A DNA stretch of 64,000 bases from Cytophagales bacterium (GCA_030446715.1 JAUJMU010000013.1:1-64000), one strand, 5' to 3'. Positions 52,287 to 61,777 are shown, counted from the first letter of the stretch. Notes: generated by a model from the sequence alone, not told the origin. Made by a program: numbers and translations.

Positions 52287-52296
52287 TCCTCCTTTT
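52287..52296 (-). promoter_or_regulatory. strong Shine-Dalgarno sequence of tldD
   Basis: Minus-strand AAAAGGAGGA lies seven bases before a TTG codon. Such an extended match to the anti-SD sequence is rare in this window, and it decides the start of tldD. Confidence 0.7.
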
Positions 52297-52500
52297 CGGG
52301 TTTGGTGGTAGATTAAGGATTGGCCCGTAAATTACCGGAAAAAGCCTTTCGGCACTTCCCCCGTTTTGCAGTACTCCGGCCAACTTTCCAATATAGCAAA
52401 GGGGTCAGCCAGCTACAAGGAATCGGAAAATGTTTTAAATAGCTGGCGGGTATCGGGGTTATGAGGTTGCCTGCAAGGATGGATGGCCCCGGCAGAAACG

Positions 52501-52526
52501 AAAAAGCCCTCCGGCGGGGAGGGCTT
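52501..52526 (-). terminator. intrinsic terminator of the PAS protein gene
   Basis: AAGCCCTCC (52504-52512) pairs with GGAGGGCTT (52518-52526). Read on the minus strand the stem is followed by five T. It lies about 35 bases after the end of the PAS protein gene. Confidence 0.8.
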
Positions 52527-52561
52527 CAGGCATTGCGCCAGGGCAGGAAAGCAGGCTCTGT

Positions 52562-52975
52562 TTATTCAGGCATTACAAAAGTGATCTTGTGGGGCTTGCC
52601 GTTGATCTTCTCGGTGTATCCGGCATCTATCTGTATTTTGACCAGTTCACCGGTTTTGGTAACAATCTGCCAGTTTCTCAGGATTTCGTACTTGTCCTGA
52701 ATGAATTTATCGTGAAGCTTTCTCAGTTCTTCTACATTGGCACCCGGCACTACAATGGAGAAATGCTTTCCGATCAGTTCATGCCGTTCGTACTTGTACA
52801 CGCGGCAGTAGTTGTCGTTTACGGCCACAAAAAAGCCCCTGGCATCTGTGATGCAGATACACAGATCAGTTGTTTCAATAATGCTCCTGAATTCAAGAGG
52901 TTTCTCATCAATGGCTTTTTTCAGACGCTTGGTTTCGAATAAGTCAATTGTTTTACGGTTTTTTACTTCTGACAT
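52562..52975 (-). CDS. stand-alone PAS-domain protein
   Basis: A 137-residue protein from the ATG at 52975 (SEVKNRKTIDLFETKRLKKA). A single PAS domain follows: SIIETTDLCICITDARGFFVAVNDNYCRVYKYERHELIGKHF is its first half by position (residues ~33-75), and RNWQIVTKTGELVKIQIDAGYTE its second. There is no output domain. It may act as a sensor module that binds another signalling protein, or sense a ligand directly. The conserved LOV cysteine motif NCRFL is absent, so flavin photochemistry is not expected. The frame is open to 53161, but upstream residues are not PAS-like. A terminator follows. Confidence 0.78.
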   Translation of the reverse strand: MSEVKNRKTIDLFETKRLKKAIDEKPLEFRSIIETTDLCICITDARGFFVAVNDNYCRVYKYERHELIGKHFSIVVPGANVEELRKLHDKFIQDKYEILRNWQIVTKTGELVKIQIDAGYTEKINGKPHKITFVMPE

Positions 52976-53495
52976 TAGGAAATATTGATTGAATTGAGGA
53001 ATGGATGATTCTTGGAAGAAGATAAGCGCCCCGGATGGGTGCTTTCTCATATTATTTTTCTGAATGACCCTGCAAAGCTGGGCCAGAAAGGCCTGAACAA
53101 AAATCCGATTCCCGGCTAAACCTTGCATGTCCATAAACCGGACGGATTTTAATTTGTTCAATAACCGGTGAGGGTTTTCCGGTTCAGTTGGCCTAGGTAA
53201 GGTTTTACACGAATTTTATTCCGGATAACGGAAAAAACCATTCAACCCAAGAGCATGAGCAGGGATCGAAAGGGAACTCCGGATCTCTGACGGCAGCGAA
53301 ATGCCACAAAGCCGGTTTCCGGCCTCGGAACTTCTTTAAGTTAAAATTGTTTGGACCAGCGTCGCTCAGGAAAGAAAATCACCCGAAAAGTTGATAGAAA
53401 GGAAAATCAGCTTGTATAAAGGTAACCATGAGGCCGAAAGTGGAGCCGCATGGTAATACCCATTTTTGCAATTTTTATATGATCCCGGTATAAAA
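52976..53495. other. intergenic region
   Basis: About 520 bases between the PAS gene start and the end of eda. It should hold the PAS gene promoter and the eda terminator, but I found no clear stem-loop with T run and no consensus promoter box. No credible ORF was recognised. Confidence 0.4.
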
Positions 53496-54140
53496 TCAAT
53501 TGTTTCTGGTTGCTTCAATTCTTCGGATAAACGCTTCGGCTCTGGCGGTGATTGCCGCAAAGTCTCCTGCCTCCAACGCTTTTTTGTCCAGCAGCGAACT
53601 ACCTGCCCCCACGGCACAGGCACCAGCCCGCAGCCAGTCGCCGACATTATCTACCGTGACGCCGCCGGTCGGCATCAGGCGGAGCTGGGGCATGGGTGCC
53701 AGCACTGCTTTCAGGTAAGGGATTCCCAGCACCTCCGCCGGAAAAACCTTTATTACGTCGGCTCCCTGCTCGAAGGCCGTCAGAATTTCGCCGGGACTGA
53801 AAGCACCCGAAAAAATGGGTGCATCGTAGCGGTGCGCCGTTTCGATGACTTCCTTCCGGGAAACCGGCGTTACGATAAATTTAGCCCCGGCAATCAGGGC
53901 AAGCCGGGCCGTTTCGGAGTCCAGCACCGAACCAACGCCGATCAGCACATCCGGCTTCCCGGCCGCTATCCTTTCAATATGCCGCAGCACGCCCGGCGTA
54001 CCCATGGTTATTTCAATGGCGTGGACGCCACCAGCCGTCAGCGCGTCTACCAGCGGCATGACCGACTTTTCATCATTCAGCCGCAGAATGGCGACCACGC
54101 CTTCCCGTAAGATCTGGTTCAGTACTTCGGGTCTGTTCAT
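53496..54140 (-). CDS. eda: 2-dehydro-3-deoxy-phosphogluconate (KDPG/KHG) aldolase
   Basis: A 214-residue class I aldolase that splits KDPG into pyruvate and glyceraldehyde 3-phosphate. Visible elements are the Arg/Glu region REGVVAILRLND and AIEITMGTPGVL, VLIGVGSVLDSE, the Schiff-base Lys in GADVIKVFPAE (about residue 132), and LMPTGGVTVDNVGDWLRAGACAVGAGS. It is intact. It is the last gene of a minus-strand group with the KDG kinase and GntP permease genes, so it would complete a pathway from 2-keto-3-deoxy sugar acids to central metabolism. Confidence 0.93.
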   Translation of the reverse strand: MNRPEVLNQILREGVVAILRLNDEKSVMPLVDALTAGGVHAIEITMGTPGVLRHIERIAAGKPDVLIGVGSVLDSETARLALIAGAKFIVTPVSRKEVIETAHRYDAPIFSGAFSPGEILTAFEQGADVIKVFPAEVLGIPYLKAVLAPMPQLRLMPTGGVTVDNVGDWLRAGACAVGAGSSLLDKKALEAGDFAAITARAEAFIRRIEATRNN

Positions 54141-54234
54141 GCCGGGGATTGGTGTGTTGGTTATTAGTTACTGGTTGTTTAATATCTGATGTTTAATATT
54201 TGATATTTGCGGCCTGGTAGCTCACTCCTCACCT

Positions 54235-55277
54235 CTACCTCTTCACCTTCCCCGTTACGTTTCCGCCGGCTACTTCCAGAATTTCGGCTTCCGAAAGAAT
54301 ATTGAGGTCTCAGGGAATGTTGTGCTTGAGGGCGGAGGCAGCCGTGGCAAACTCCACCATCTGGTTATGGTCCCAGCCCTGGCACAGCCCATGCAGCACC
54401 CCGGCCGTGAAAGCATCGCCGCCGCCCAGCCGCTCTACCAGTTCAAAATGATATTTTTTACTTTCAAAGAATTCCTTTGCATCAAACAACATTCCGGCGT
54501 AGTCATTTTGTGAAGCGGAAGGATGATCGCGGATGGTGAGGGCCAGCAAGTCAAAGTTTCCCAGCCCCGCCAACGCCTTTGCGGCACTGCGGGCGGCCTC
54601 CCGGTGCTCCTCCCAGGTGGCTGGATTGCCGGTCCGGATGCCGAATACATCGGCGGCGGCACCCGCGTTGGCAAACAGTACGTTTACGAAAGGCAGCAGT
54701 CCGGTAATGACGCTTCTGGCTTTTTCCCGGCTCCACAGGGTGCGGCGGTAGTTGGGATCGAAGCTTACCTGCACGCCCAGCCGCCGGGCGGTTTCCATCG
54801 CCGTACGGCATTCTGCCGCGCAGCTTTCCGACAGAGCCGGCGTAATGCCAGTCACGTGCAGCCACGTTTTTCCGCTCAGGATAGCTTCCCAGTCAAAAGT
54901 ACCGGGTTGTAGCCCGGCAATGGCTGACCCGGCCCGGTCGTAAACTACCTGCGTAGCCCGGATCGAAGCGCCGTACTCAATGAAATACGTGCCGATCCGG
55001 TTTCCGTCACGCCGGATAAAACCCGTATCCACGCCAAACTCCCGAAGGAATTTTCAGCGGCGTCACCTAATGGATTAGGCGGTAAAACGGTCACAAAAGA
55101 AACCCGCTGACCAAGAATAGCCAGCGAAACGGCAACATTGGATTCAGCCCCGGCAAAACCCATCTTCAGGGCGTTGGTTTTGGTCAGCCTTTCGTGCGCC
55201 GCCAGCGGCGACAAGCGCAGCATGATTTCCCCGAAACACACGATCTGGTTCTGCCCGGACATAGGGTTATTGGTCAT
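54235..55277 (-). pseudogene. kdgK: 2-dehydro-3-deoxygluconokinase, frameshift plus in-frame stop
   Basis: A PfkB/ribokinase-family sugar kinase. The N-terminus is IVCFGEIMLRLSPL, then GFAGAESNVAVSLAILG. After GDAAENS the frame shifts at about 55046-55050 (CC where CCC would restore LREFGVDTGFIRRDG). The C-terminal ATP/catalytic segment is ELVERLGGGDAFTAGVLHGL. A TGA at 54310-54312 follows HNIP, yet the same frame continues DLNILSEAEILEVAGGNVTG to a stop at 54235, the normal family end. So there are two lesions: one base loss and one substitution (GGA to TGA would fit). The kinase would phosphorylate KDG before cleavage by the adjacent aldolase. Confidence 0.82.
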
Positions 55278-55296
55278 TGGTTATCCGATATTCGCC

Positions 55297-56636
55297 TTAG
55301 CGGAGATCCACAAAGTTACCTGCCAGCCAGACCAGCACAGCCGCCGTAGTGCCGACAAGTGCCGTGCCGGTCGTGTGGTATTTGTAGCCGGATTTCACGT
55401 CCATGCCCGTCATCTGGGTCAGCACCCAGAAAAAGCTGTCGTTGGCGTGCGAAGCCACTGATGAACCCGCGCCGATGGAAAGCACCGCCAGCGCCTTGCC
55501 CAATTCGGACTGGATCCCCAGCGGGGCCAGCAGCGGAGCCACAATGGAAGCCGTAGTGACAATGGCTACCGTAGAGGAGCCCTGGGCGGTTTTCAACGCT
55601 GCTGCCAGCAAAAACGGGAGCCAGAGGCCAATGTTCAATCCGGACAGATTGTCGCCCAGCAGCGCTGCAATGCCCGAGTTTTGCAACACTTTGCCAAACG
55701 CGCCGCCTGCCCCGGTCACCATGATAATCAGTGCTGCATCCAACACGCCCTTGCCAACCCATCCGGTCCCGGAGAGCATCTCGGTGGAAAAACGCCGCGG
55801 GAGACTGAAGGACGCCAGAACCCCGATCAGCAGGGCGATAACCGGCGTACCGATAAAGCTCAGGAAATTCACTAAGCTCCCCTTCCCCAATGGCCTGGTC
55901 GGATAATCGACAACAGATTTAAAAATAATCAGCAGGATGGGAATCAGAATGGGTGTAAAAGCCCTGAGGGCAGCAGGCGCTTCGGTCGTTTTTGGGCAAT
56001 CTCCGCATCCGACCATTCGGGATTCGGATCAATGTAAAGCCGCGAGGCAAACCGTATCGCAAATATATAACCTACTACAGCGCCCATCAGGCTGATTGGA
56101 ATACCCAGGGCCAGCACCAGTCCGAGGTCGGCGCCGATAATGCCGGCGGCCGCAATGGGGCCTGGCGTAGGCGGCACCATGGTATGGGTGGTCATAAGCC
56201 CCAGTCCCAGTGCAATGCTGGACGTCGCCAGAGAGATGCCTGCTTTTTTTGAGAGGGCCCGGTTCAGGGGTGTGAGGATTACAAAGCCAGAATCCGCAAA
56301 CACGGGAATAGATACCATCCAGCCGAGGATGGCCATAGCCAGCGGAACCCGTTTTTCACCTATCCAGCGGAGGACCCGGTCCGCCATGGAAAAGGCCCCA
56401 CCCGAGTATTCAAGGAAAGTACCCATAATGGTGCCCAGCACGATCACAATGCCGATATTGCCGATGGTGCCTCCGAAGCCGGAGTTGACGGACTGCACAA
56501 TTTCATTGAGCGGCATACCCGAGAAAAAACCGAATCCGATGGCCGCAAGGAACAACGCCAGAAAGGGATGCAGCTTGAACCTGACCGTTGAGAGTATAAT
56601 AAACAACACACAGGCAAGGAGCAGGACAAAGCGCAT
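55297..56636 (-). pseudogene. GntP-family gluconate/sugar-acid permease, single-base frameshift
   Basis: The N-terminal part from the ATG at 56636 has the GntP features LHPFLALFLAAIGFGFFSG, SGFGGTIGNIGIVIVLGTIMG and GLMTTHTMVPPTPGPIAAAG. At a run of five A on the coding strand (55989-55993) the frame moves; the next frame continues TTEAPAALRAFTPILIPI, LMVTGAGGAFGKVL-like sequence, LKTAQGSSTVAIVTTAS and VASHANDSFFWVL to 55297. A sixth A would give one intact permease of about 446 residues and 12-14 helices. GntP proteins import gluconate and related acids, matching the kinase and aldolase genes downstream. It could be a homopolymer error. Confidence 0.83.
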
Positions 56637-56731
56637 GGAGCCGGGTTAGGTGTGGTGAATGCGGGTTTGGTATTGGATTAAGAGGGCAGGTTCAATACGG
56701 GGATTAGTGCCGACAGAAAAGCTTTACCCGG

Positions 56732-57223
56732 TTAATCAGAACCCCACCCCTCCGGATTTGAGCCGGATTCAGTGTTAAAAAGGCTATTTCTCGGGAACTC
56801 CCTGCCGTACTGTTCCTCGTACACGGCATACCCGACAAAACAGACCGATTCAGCTTCCGCGTCCATCGTGGCTTTGCGCGGGTTGGCGTTCACCATACGG
56901 TAGTATTTCTCTCCCATCCCGACAATAAAGCCCCGGCAATACAGAAAGCCACCATCAGAGCCATCCGTATATTTATGCACTTCTTCCCGGTCCAGCCTGT
57001 ACAGCTTTTCCTCCATGAGGTGATTAAACAGGGTCAGTTCCTCCTGACTAAGTTTCCGGAGCCTTTCTTCCATTGACTCCACAACTTCATCGTCCAGTCC
57101 GAAACTCAACCCCTCAAAGAGGCTGGCATCGTTGGTCTGCAAGGCCTGCTGCCGGAGGTCATTCAGCAAGGGGGAATCCTGCCATGCCTCTTCGATCAGT
57201 TCCCAGAATTTCTGCTCATTCAT
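56732..57223 (-). CDS. DUF4240 protein
   Basis: A 163-residue cytoplasmic protein from the ATG at 57223, which gives the usual opening MNEQKFWELIEEAW of DUF4240. SQEELTLFNHLMEEKLYRLD, GFLYCRGFIVGMGEKYY and ESVCFVGYAVYEEQYG follow, also in the order of the family. The function is unknown. In-frame ATGs at 57250 and 57283 are alternatives. It is placed between the Rpn-type gene and the GntP permease gene, on the same strand as the sugar-acid genes, but has no obvious link to them. Confidence 0.8.
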   Translation of the reverse strand: MNEQKFWELIEEAWQDSPLLNDLRQQALQTNDASLFEGLSFGLDDEVVESMEERLRKLSQEELTLFNHLMEEKLYRLDREEVHKYTDGSDGGFLYCRGFIVGMGEKYYRMVNANPRKATMDAEAESVCFVGYAVYEEQYGREFPRNSLFNTESGSNPEGWGSD

Positions 57224-57272
57224 GCCTGGTTGAATTTGTGGTTGAAACATGGCAAAAAGCCTTATGGGCTTC

Positions 57273-58174
57273 TTACAAACCATTCACCTGGTCCGGGGTG
57301 AGGCCGGTTGTTTTGACAATCATATCCGGTGAGATGCCGTTTCTTTTCATTTCCCTTGCCACCTCAATCTTGCCCTCTGATATTCCTTCCTGTCTGCCTT
57401 CCTGTCTGCCTTCTTGTCTCCCTTCCTGCCGTCCTTCAATCTTTGCTTCCTCCCGGGCTACCCGAATGGCATAATCCATAGCGTTCTTGTTGTCGCGGTA
57501 TACTTTTAAGCTTTCCTGATAGGTATTCATATCTTCTGGGGTTAATCTGGCTAATTCTGCTTCACTGAACAGCTTTTCAAATACTTTTTCCTGCAGCTTC
57601 TGCGGTCTTGCCTGCAAGCGGGGCAGGTTTTTCAATACGTACATCCACTTGTCGAAGCGGGAAAGCAGCTCTTCTTCCCCCTTCCGGAAGCGGGGCATTT
57701 CAAGATAAATAAACGTTAATTTTTCGTAAAAAACTTCAAATGTCTGGATATCCAGCAGTTGGACCTCCCGCAGGTACCTTTCCCCGCTGCTCAGATCGGG
57801 AAGAATAAAATTGAGTATCCCAATTGTGTAAACTGCCTTCAGGCAATAATCCCATTCCTTGCCCTTCGGTGCCTGCTCCTGAATCGGGAAGGTAGAATAA
57901 AACAAACTGCGGTCCTTGAAAAACTGCTGCCTGACGTTCTGGAGTTCAATGATAAACCGCTCACCACGCTCATTTTCGCAGTACAGATCAAACACCGCCT
58001 TCCGGTCGGATTCTGTTCTCCCCAGATTCTCCGTGTTCAGATAGGTCAGACTGCTGATCTGTTCCCGGTCGCCCAAAACCTGGTTGAGGAAATCAATCAG
58101 TAACTCCTTGTTGATAGGGTTCCGAACAATTTCTTGAACCCAAAATCGGTAAACGGATTGATGTATTTTTCCAT
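57273..58174 (-). pseudogene. Rpn/PD-(D/E)XK nuclease transposase-like protein, 5' frameshift
   Basis: The ATG at 58174 gives the family opening MEKYINPFTDFGFKKLFGT, after which the frame is lost. The main frame resumes at about 58120 with PINKELLIDFLNQVLG and runs to 57273. It contains the nuclease core VFDLYCENERGERFIIELQ (D…ExQ), then LSRFDKWMYVLKNL. The C-terminus ends in a tandem EGRQEGRQ repeat and MIVKTTGLTPDQV. These are PDDEXK_2-type proteins, proposed to promote recombination and often multicopy and mobile. The frameshift needs one base (or four) restored. It sits between ilvD-like and gntP genes and probably arrived by insertion. Confidence 0.75.
57385..57437. repeat. 12-bp tandem repeat coding for GRQE units
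   Basis: Four to five imperfect copies of CTTCCTGTCTGC (plus-strand sense) encode the EGRQEGRQEGRQEG tail of the nuclease. The tract can change length by slippage without breaking the frame because the unit is four codons. Confidence 0.75.
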
Positions 58175-58224
58175 TGCCTGAAGGCATTCCTGCTGACTTG
58201 TAATGAAACTGAACTGTATCCGCC

Positions 58225-59955
58225 TCAGTGCGAATCCCGGGTCACTTCCGAGCCGGAGTTACCCACCAGAAAATCCATGTCCGCCCCGAGGTGCGACTGC
58301 TGCACGTGGTTGATGTACAGCTGCACGTAGCCCCGGTCCGCCAGCGGCTGCGGCGGGTGCCAGGCCAGCATCCGGCGGGTCAGTTCTTCCTGCGGCACGT
58401 CGAGGTGCAGGCGGCGGTTCCGGACGTCCAGTTCGATCATGTCGCCGTTCTGCACCAGGGCAAGGGTGCCGCCAATGGCCGCTTCCGGCGAAACGTGCAG
58501 CACCACCGTACCATAAGCCGTGCCGCTCATGCGGCCGTCGGAAATACGAACCATATCGGTTACGCCTTTTTCCAGCAGTTTGCGGGGCAGGGACATATTT
58601 CCGACTTCGGGCATGCCCGGGTAGCCCTTCGGACCCACGTTTTTGAGCACCATTACGCAGGTTTCGTCAATGTCCAGGTCCGGGTCATCCACGCGGGCAT
58701 GGTAGTCTTCGATGGTTTCAAACACCACGGCCCGTCCGCGGTGCTGCATCAGTGCCAGTGTGGCAGCAGATGGCTTGATCACCGCCCCGTTTTCGGCAAG
58801 ATTTCCCTTGAGCACAGCAATTCCGGCCTCGGCGATCAGAGGTTTTTCGATACCGGCAATCACGTCGCGGTTGTAGCAGTTGCAGTTGTCCTCGGAGTTC
58901 TGGCGTTGCGTCAGCCCGTTCACGGTGACGGCGTCCATGTGCAGGTGATTGCGCAACTCATTGATGATGACCTGCAGGCCGCCGGCGTAGAAGAAATCTT
59001 CCATCAGGTACTTGCCGGAAGGCATCAGGTTGAGCAGCAGCGGAATTTTGCTGCCCAGTCTGTCAAAATCATCAAGCGTCAGCTCCACCCCTACCCGGCC
59101 GGCAATGGCGGTCAGGTGGATGATAAAGTTGGTGGAGCCTCCGACGGCGGCGTTTACCCTGATCGCATTTTCGAACGCCTGGCGGGTCAGAATCTTTGAA
59201 ATTTTCAGGCCCTCCCGTACCATTTCCACGATGCGGCGACCCGCCATGCGGGCCATTACCTTCTTGCGGGAATCCACGGCCGGAATGGCCGCGGCACCGG
59301 GCAGCGTCATGCCCAGTGATTCGACCATGCAGGCCATCGTGGAGGCAGTGCCCATCGTCATGCAGTGTCCGTTGCTGCGCGACATGCAACCCTCGGCAAA
59401 CAGATAATCTTTGGGTGTCATCTCGCCCCTTTTCAGGTCATCCGTAAATTTCCATACCGAAGTACCCGAGCCGATTTCCTGACCGCGGTACTTGCCGTTG
59501 AGCATGGGTCCGCCGGGCACTACAATCGTGGGCAGATCGACACTGGCCGCCCCCATGAGCGTAGACGGCGTGGTTTTGTCGCAGCCGGTCAGCAGCACCA
59601 CTCCATCAATGGGATTGCCCCGGATCGATTCCTCAGTGTCCATGCTGGCCAGGTTGCGGAACAGCATGGCCGTGGGCTTCAGCAGCGTTTCGCCCAGCGA
59701 CATCACCGGAAATTCGAGCGGAAAGCCACCGGCTTCGTACACGCCGCGTTTCACGATTTCGGCAAATTCGCGCAGGTGGGCGTTGCAGGGCGTCAGTTCG
59801 GACCAGGTGTTGCAGATGCCGATCACGGGCCGTCCGTCGAACATATCATCCGGGTGACCCTGATTCTTCATCCAGCTCCGGTAAATGAAGCCCATCTTAT
59901 CGGTTTTTCCGAACCATTCCTGGCTGCGGAGTTTAGGTTTCTCTGAAGATGACAT
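58225..59955 (-). CDS. IlvD/Edd-family sugar-acid dehydratase (L-arabinonate dehydratase-like)
   Basis: A 576-residue Fe-S dehydratase that removes water from an aldonic acid to give a 2-keto-3-deoxy acid. The N-terminus LRSQEWFGKTDKMGFIYRS and GHPDDMFDGRPVIGICNTW match the L-arabinonate/D-xylonate branch more than IlvD itself. Cluster-binding cysteines are in ICNTWSE, TGCDKTTPS and AEGCMSRSNGHC. VNAAVGGSTNFIIHL and RISDGRMSGTAYGTV follow. The product would be a substrate for KDG-type kinase/aldolase enzymes, both of which lie downstream. The exact sugar acid (arabonate, xylonate, fuconate or gluconate) is not resolved. The gene is intact. Confidence 0.9.
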   Translation of the reverse strand: MSSSEKPKLRSQEWFGKTDKMGFIYRSWMKNQGHPDDMFDGRPVIGICNTWSELTPCNAHLREFAEIVKRGVYEAGGFPLEFPVMSLGETLLKPTAMLFRNLASMDTEESIRGNPIDGVVLLTGCDKTTPSTLMGAASVDLPTIVVPGGPMLNGKYRGQEIGSGTSVWKFTDDLKRGEMTPKDYLFAEGCMSRSNGHCMTMGTASTMACMVESLGMTLPGAAAIPAVDSRKKVMARMAGRRIVEMVREGLKISKILTRQAFENAIRVNAAVGGSTNFIIHLTAIAGRVGVELTLDDFDRLGSKIPLLLNLMPSGKYLMEDFFYAGGLQVIINELRNHLHMDAVTVNGLTQRQNSEDNCNCYNRDVIAGIEKPLIAEAGIAVLKGNLAENGAVIKPSAATLALMQHRGRAVVFETIEDYHARVDDPDLDIDETCVMVLKNVGPKGYPGMPEVGNMSLPRKLLEKGVTDMVRISDGRMSGTAYGTVVLHVSPEAAIGGTLALVQNGDMIELDVRNRRLHLDVPQEELTRRMLAWHPPQPLADRGYVQLYINHVQQSHLGADMDFLVGNSGSEVTRDSH

Positions 59956-60349
59956 TGTAGTTTACAGGTTTAAGGGCAAAAAATCTGCGAAAGACAATTT
60001 TAATTTATAAATATTTGAATTTTGAATGATTCCTTATAAATATTCTGATATTACCGGCTCTTCCTCTACCTGCCGGCCTCGGCACCGTTTAATGAATGGA
60101 CGATTCGCGCGGCGATCAGTAGGGTTGGATGATCCCCTGGTGGCTCACTCACTTTGTAGCTCAGCCACGGAATCAGCAGCGTTTTGCTGCTCTTTATCAC
60201 TAAAGCGTAAAAAGTACCCGACCGAAGCGGTATACAATGTCATTTAACACTACTGCTTGTAAACATCTCATAACCAGATTGGTATCCGACCAAAAACAAT
60301 AACCGACCACTACTCAATACCAAGCTAACCTATAAATATCAACCCGGCC
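59956..60349. other. divergent promoter region of dehydratase and aldehyde dehydrogenase genes
   Basis: This 394-base region is A/T-rich at both ends. It must hold the promoters of the two divergent metabolic genes. I found no exact TAnnTTTG box and no convincing regulator palindrome. ORFs here are short and unsupported. Confidence 0.4.
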
Positions 60350-61762
60350 ATGCCTATTCAATCCATTAACCCCTACACCAATAAGGTTGTCAGATCCTTC
60401 GAAGAAGACTCGGACGAAAAGATCGAAAATGTACTGGAACTGGCCGGTTCTACTTTCGATTTCTGGAAAGATACGACCTTTGCCCACCGTCGGGACCTGA
60501 TGCAGCAGGTAGCCGCCGAACTGACCAAAAATGCCGGTGAATACGGTCGCCTGATGACGGAGGAAATGGGCAAACCCCTGAAGGACGCCATTGCCGAAGT
60601 AAAGAAATGTGCTTCTGCCTGCGTGTTCTACGCGGAAAACGCCGCCCATTTTCTGGCCGACGAAGAGGTAGTAACCGAGGCCACCAGCAGCTACATCAGT
60701 TATCATCCGCTGGGTGCGGTCCTGGCCGTGATGCCCTGGAATTTTCCATTCTGGCAGGTATTCCGCTTTGCGGCACCCGCATTGATGGCCGGCAACGTGG
60801 CCATCCTCAAACACGCGTCCAGCGTGCCCCAGTGCGCCCTTGCCATTGAACGGATCTTCCTCAAGGCAGGCTTTCCGCAGGGCGTTTTCCAGACCCTGCT
60901 GATCGGCCCTGAGCGGATCGAACGGATAATCTCCGATGACAGTGTGCAGGCCGTAACGCTTACGGGTAGTGAAGGTGCCGGTTCCAAAGTGGCTCAGCTG
61001 GCCGGTAAACACATCAAGAAGACGGTGATGGAACTGGGGGGCAGCGATCCGTTTATCGTGCTCAGCGATGCCGGTATTGAATCTACGGCTCAGGCTGCCG
61101 CCAAAGCCCGGATGATCAACACCGGCCAGAGCTGCATCGCGGCCAAGCGGTTTATTGTGTTGCAGTCAGTGGCACCGGCATTTACGGAGGCCATGAAAAA
61201 GTATATGCTCCGGATGAAAATGGGCAATCCGATGAGCGAGGAAGTAGACTACGGCCCGATGGCCCGCGAAGACCTCGCCGATGAACTGCTGGAACAGGTG
61301 CGTCGTTCGGTGGAACTGGGGGCAAAGATTGCGCTGGGCGGCGACCGGCCGGCGGGACCAGGGGCATTTTTCCACCCGACCATTCTCACGGATGTCCGCC
61401 CGGGGATGCCGGCCTACGACGAGGAGATGTTTGGTCCGGTGGCGAGCATTATTGCTGTCCGCGATGAAAACGATGCGGTGGAAGTCGCCAACGATAACCG
61501 CTACGGCTTGGGCGCATCCATCTGGACGCAGGACATCCGGAAGGCGCAGCAACTGGCCCGCCGGATTCAGTCGGGGGCGGTATTCATCAATGAAATCGTG
61601 AAGTCTGATCCGCGGATGCCGTTTGGCGGGGTGAAAAAATCGGGCTATGGCCGCGAATTGTCACATTTTGGCATCCGGGAGTTTGTAAACATCCAGTCGG
61701 TGTGGGTCAACGGAACGCAAAAAGCCTTACCCAATGCGACCAGATCGGGTAAGGCTGAATAA
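60350..61762 (+). CDS. NAD(P)-dependent aldehyde dehydrogenase, succinate-semialdehyde type
   Basis: A 470-residue ALDH, full length. Cofactor and active-site motifs are MPWNFPFWQVFR (Asn), AVTLTGSEGAGSKVA, VMELGGSDPFIV (general-base Glu) and NTGQSCIAAKRFIV (nucleophile Cys). EEMFGPVASII and MPFGGVKKSGYGRELS follow. It resembles succinate-semialdehyde dehydrogenases; related enzymes oxidise 2-ketoglutarate semialdehyde in the non-phosphorylating pentonate pathway, which would fit an arabinonate-type dehydratase next door. That assignment is inference. It is divergent from the dehydratase gene. Confidence 0.9.
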   Translation: MPIQSINPYTNKVVRSFEEDSDEKIENVLELAGSTFDFWKDTTFAHRRDLMQQVAAELTKNAGEYGRLMTEEMGKPLKDAIAEVKKCASACVFYAENAAHFLADEEVVTEATSSYISYHPLGAVLAVMPWNFPFWQVFRFAAPALMAGNVAILKHASSVPQCALAIERIFLKAGFPQGVFQTLLIGPERIERIISDDSVQAVTLTGSEGAGSKVAQLAGKHIKKTVMELGGSDPFIVLSDAGIESTAQAAAKARMINTGQSCIAAKRFIVLQSVAPAFTEAMKKYMLRMKMGNPMSEEVDYGPMAREDLADELLEQVRRSVELGAKIALGGDRPAGPGAFFHPTILTDVRPGMPAYDEEMFGPVASIIAVRDENDAVEVANDNRYGLGASIWTQDIRKAQQLARRIQSGAVFINEIVKSDPRMPFGGVKKSGYGRELSHFGIREFVNIQSVWVNGTQKALPNATRSGKAE

Positions 61763-61777
61763 GAGAAGAATCTGAGA

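Noticed and set aside
57383-57440. Coiled-coil or collagen-like structural repeat
   Set aside because: Only four to five units of GRQE occur, in the tail of an Rpn-type nuclease where such linkers are common.
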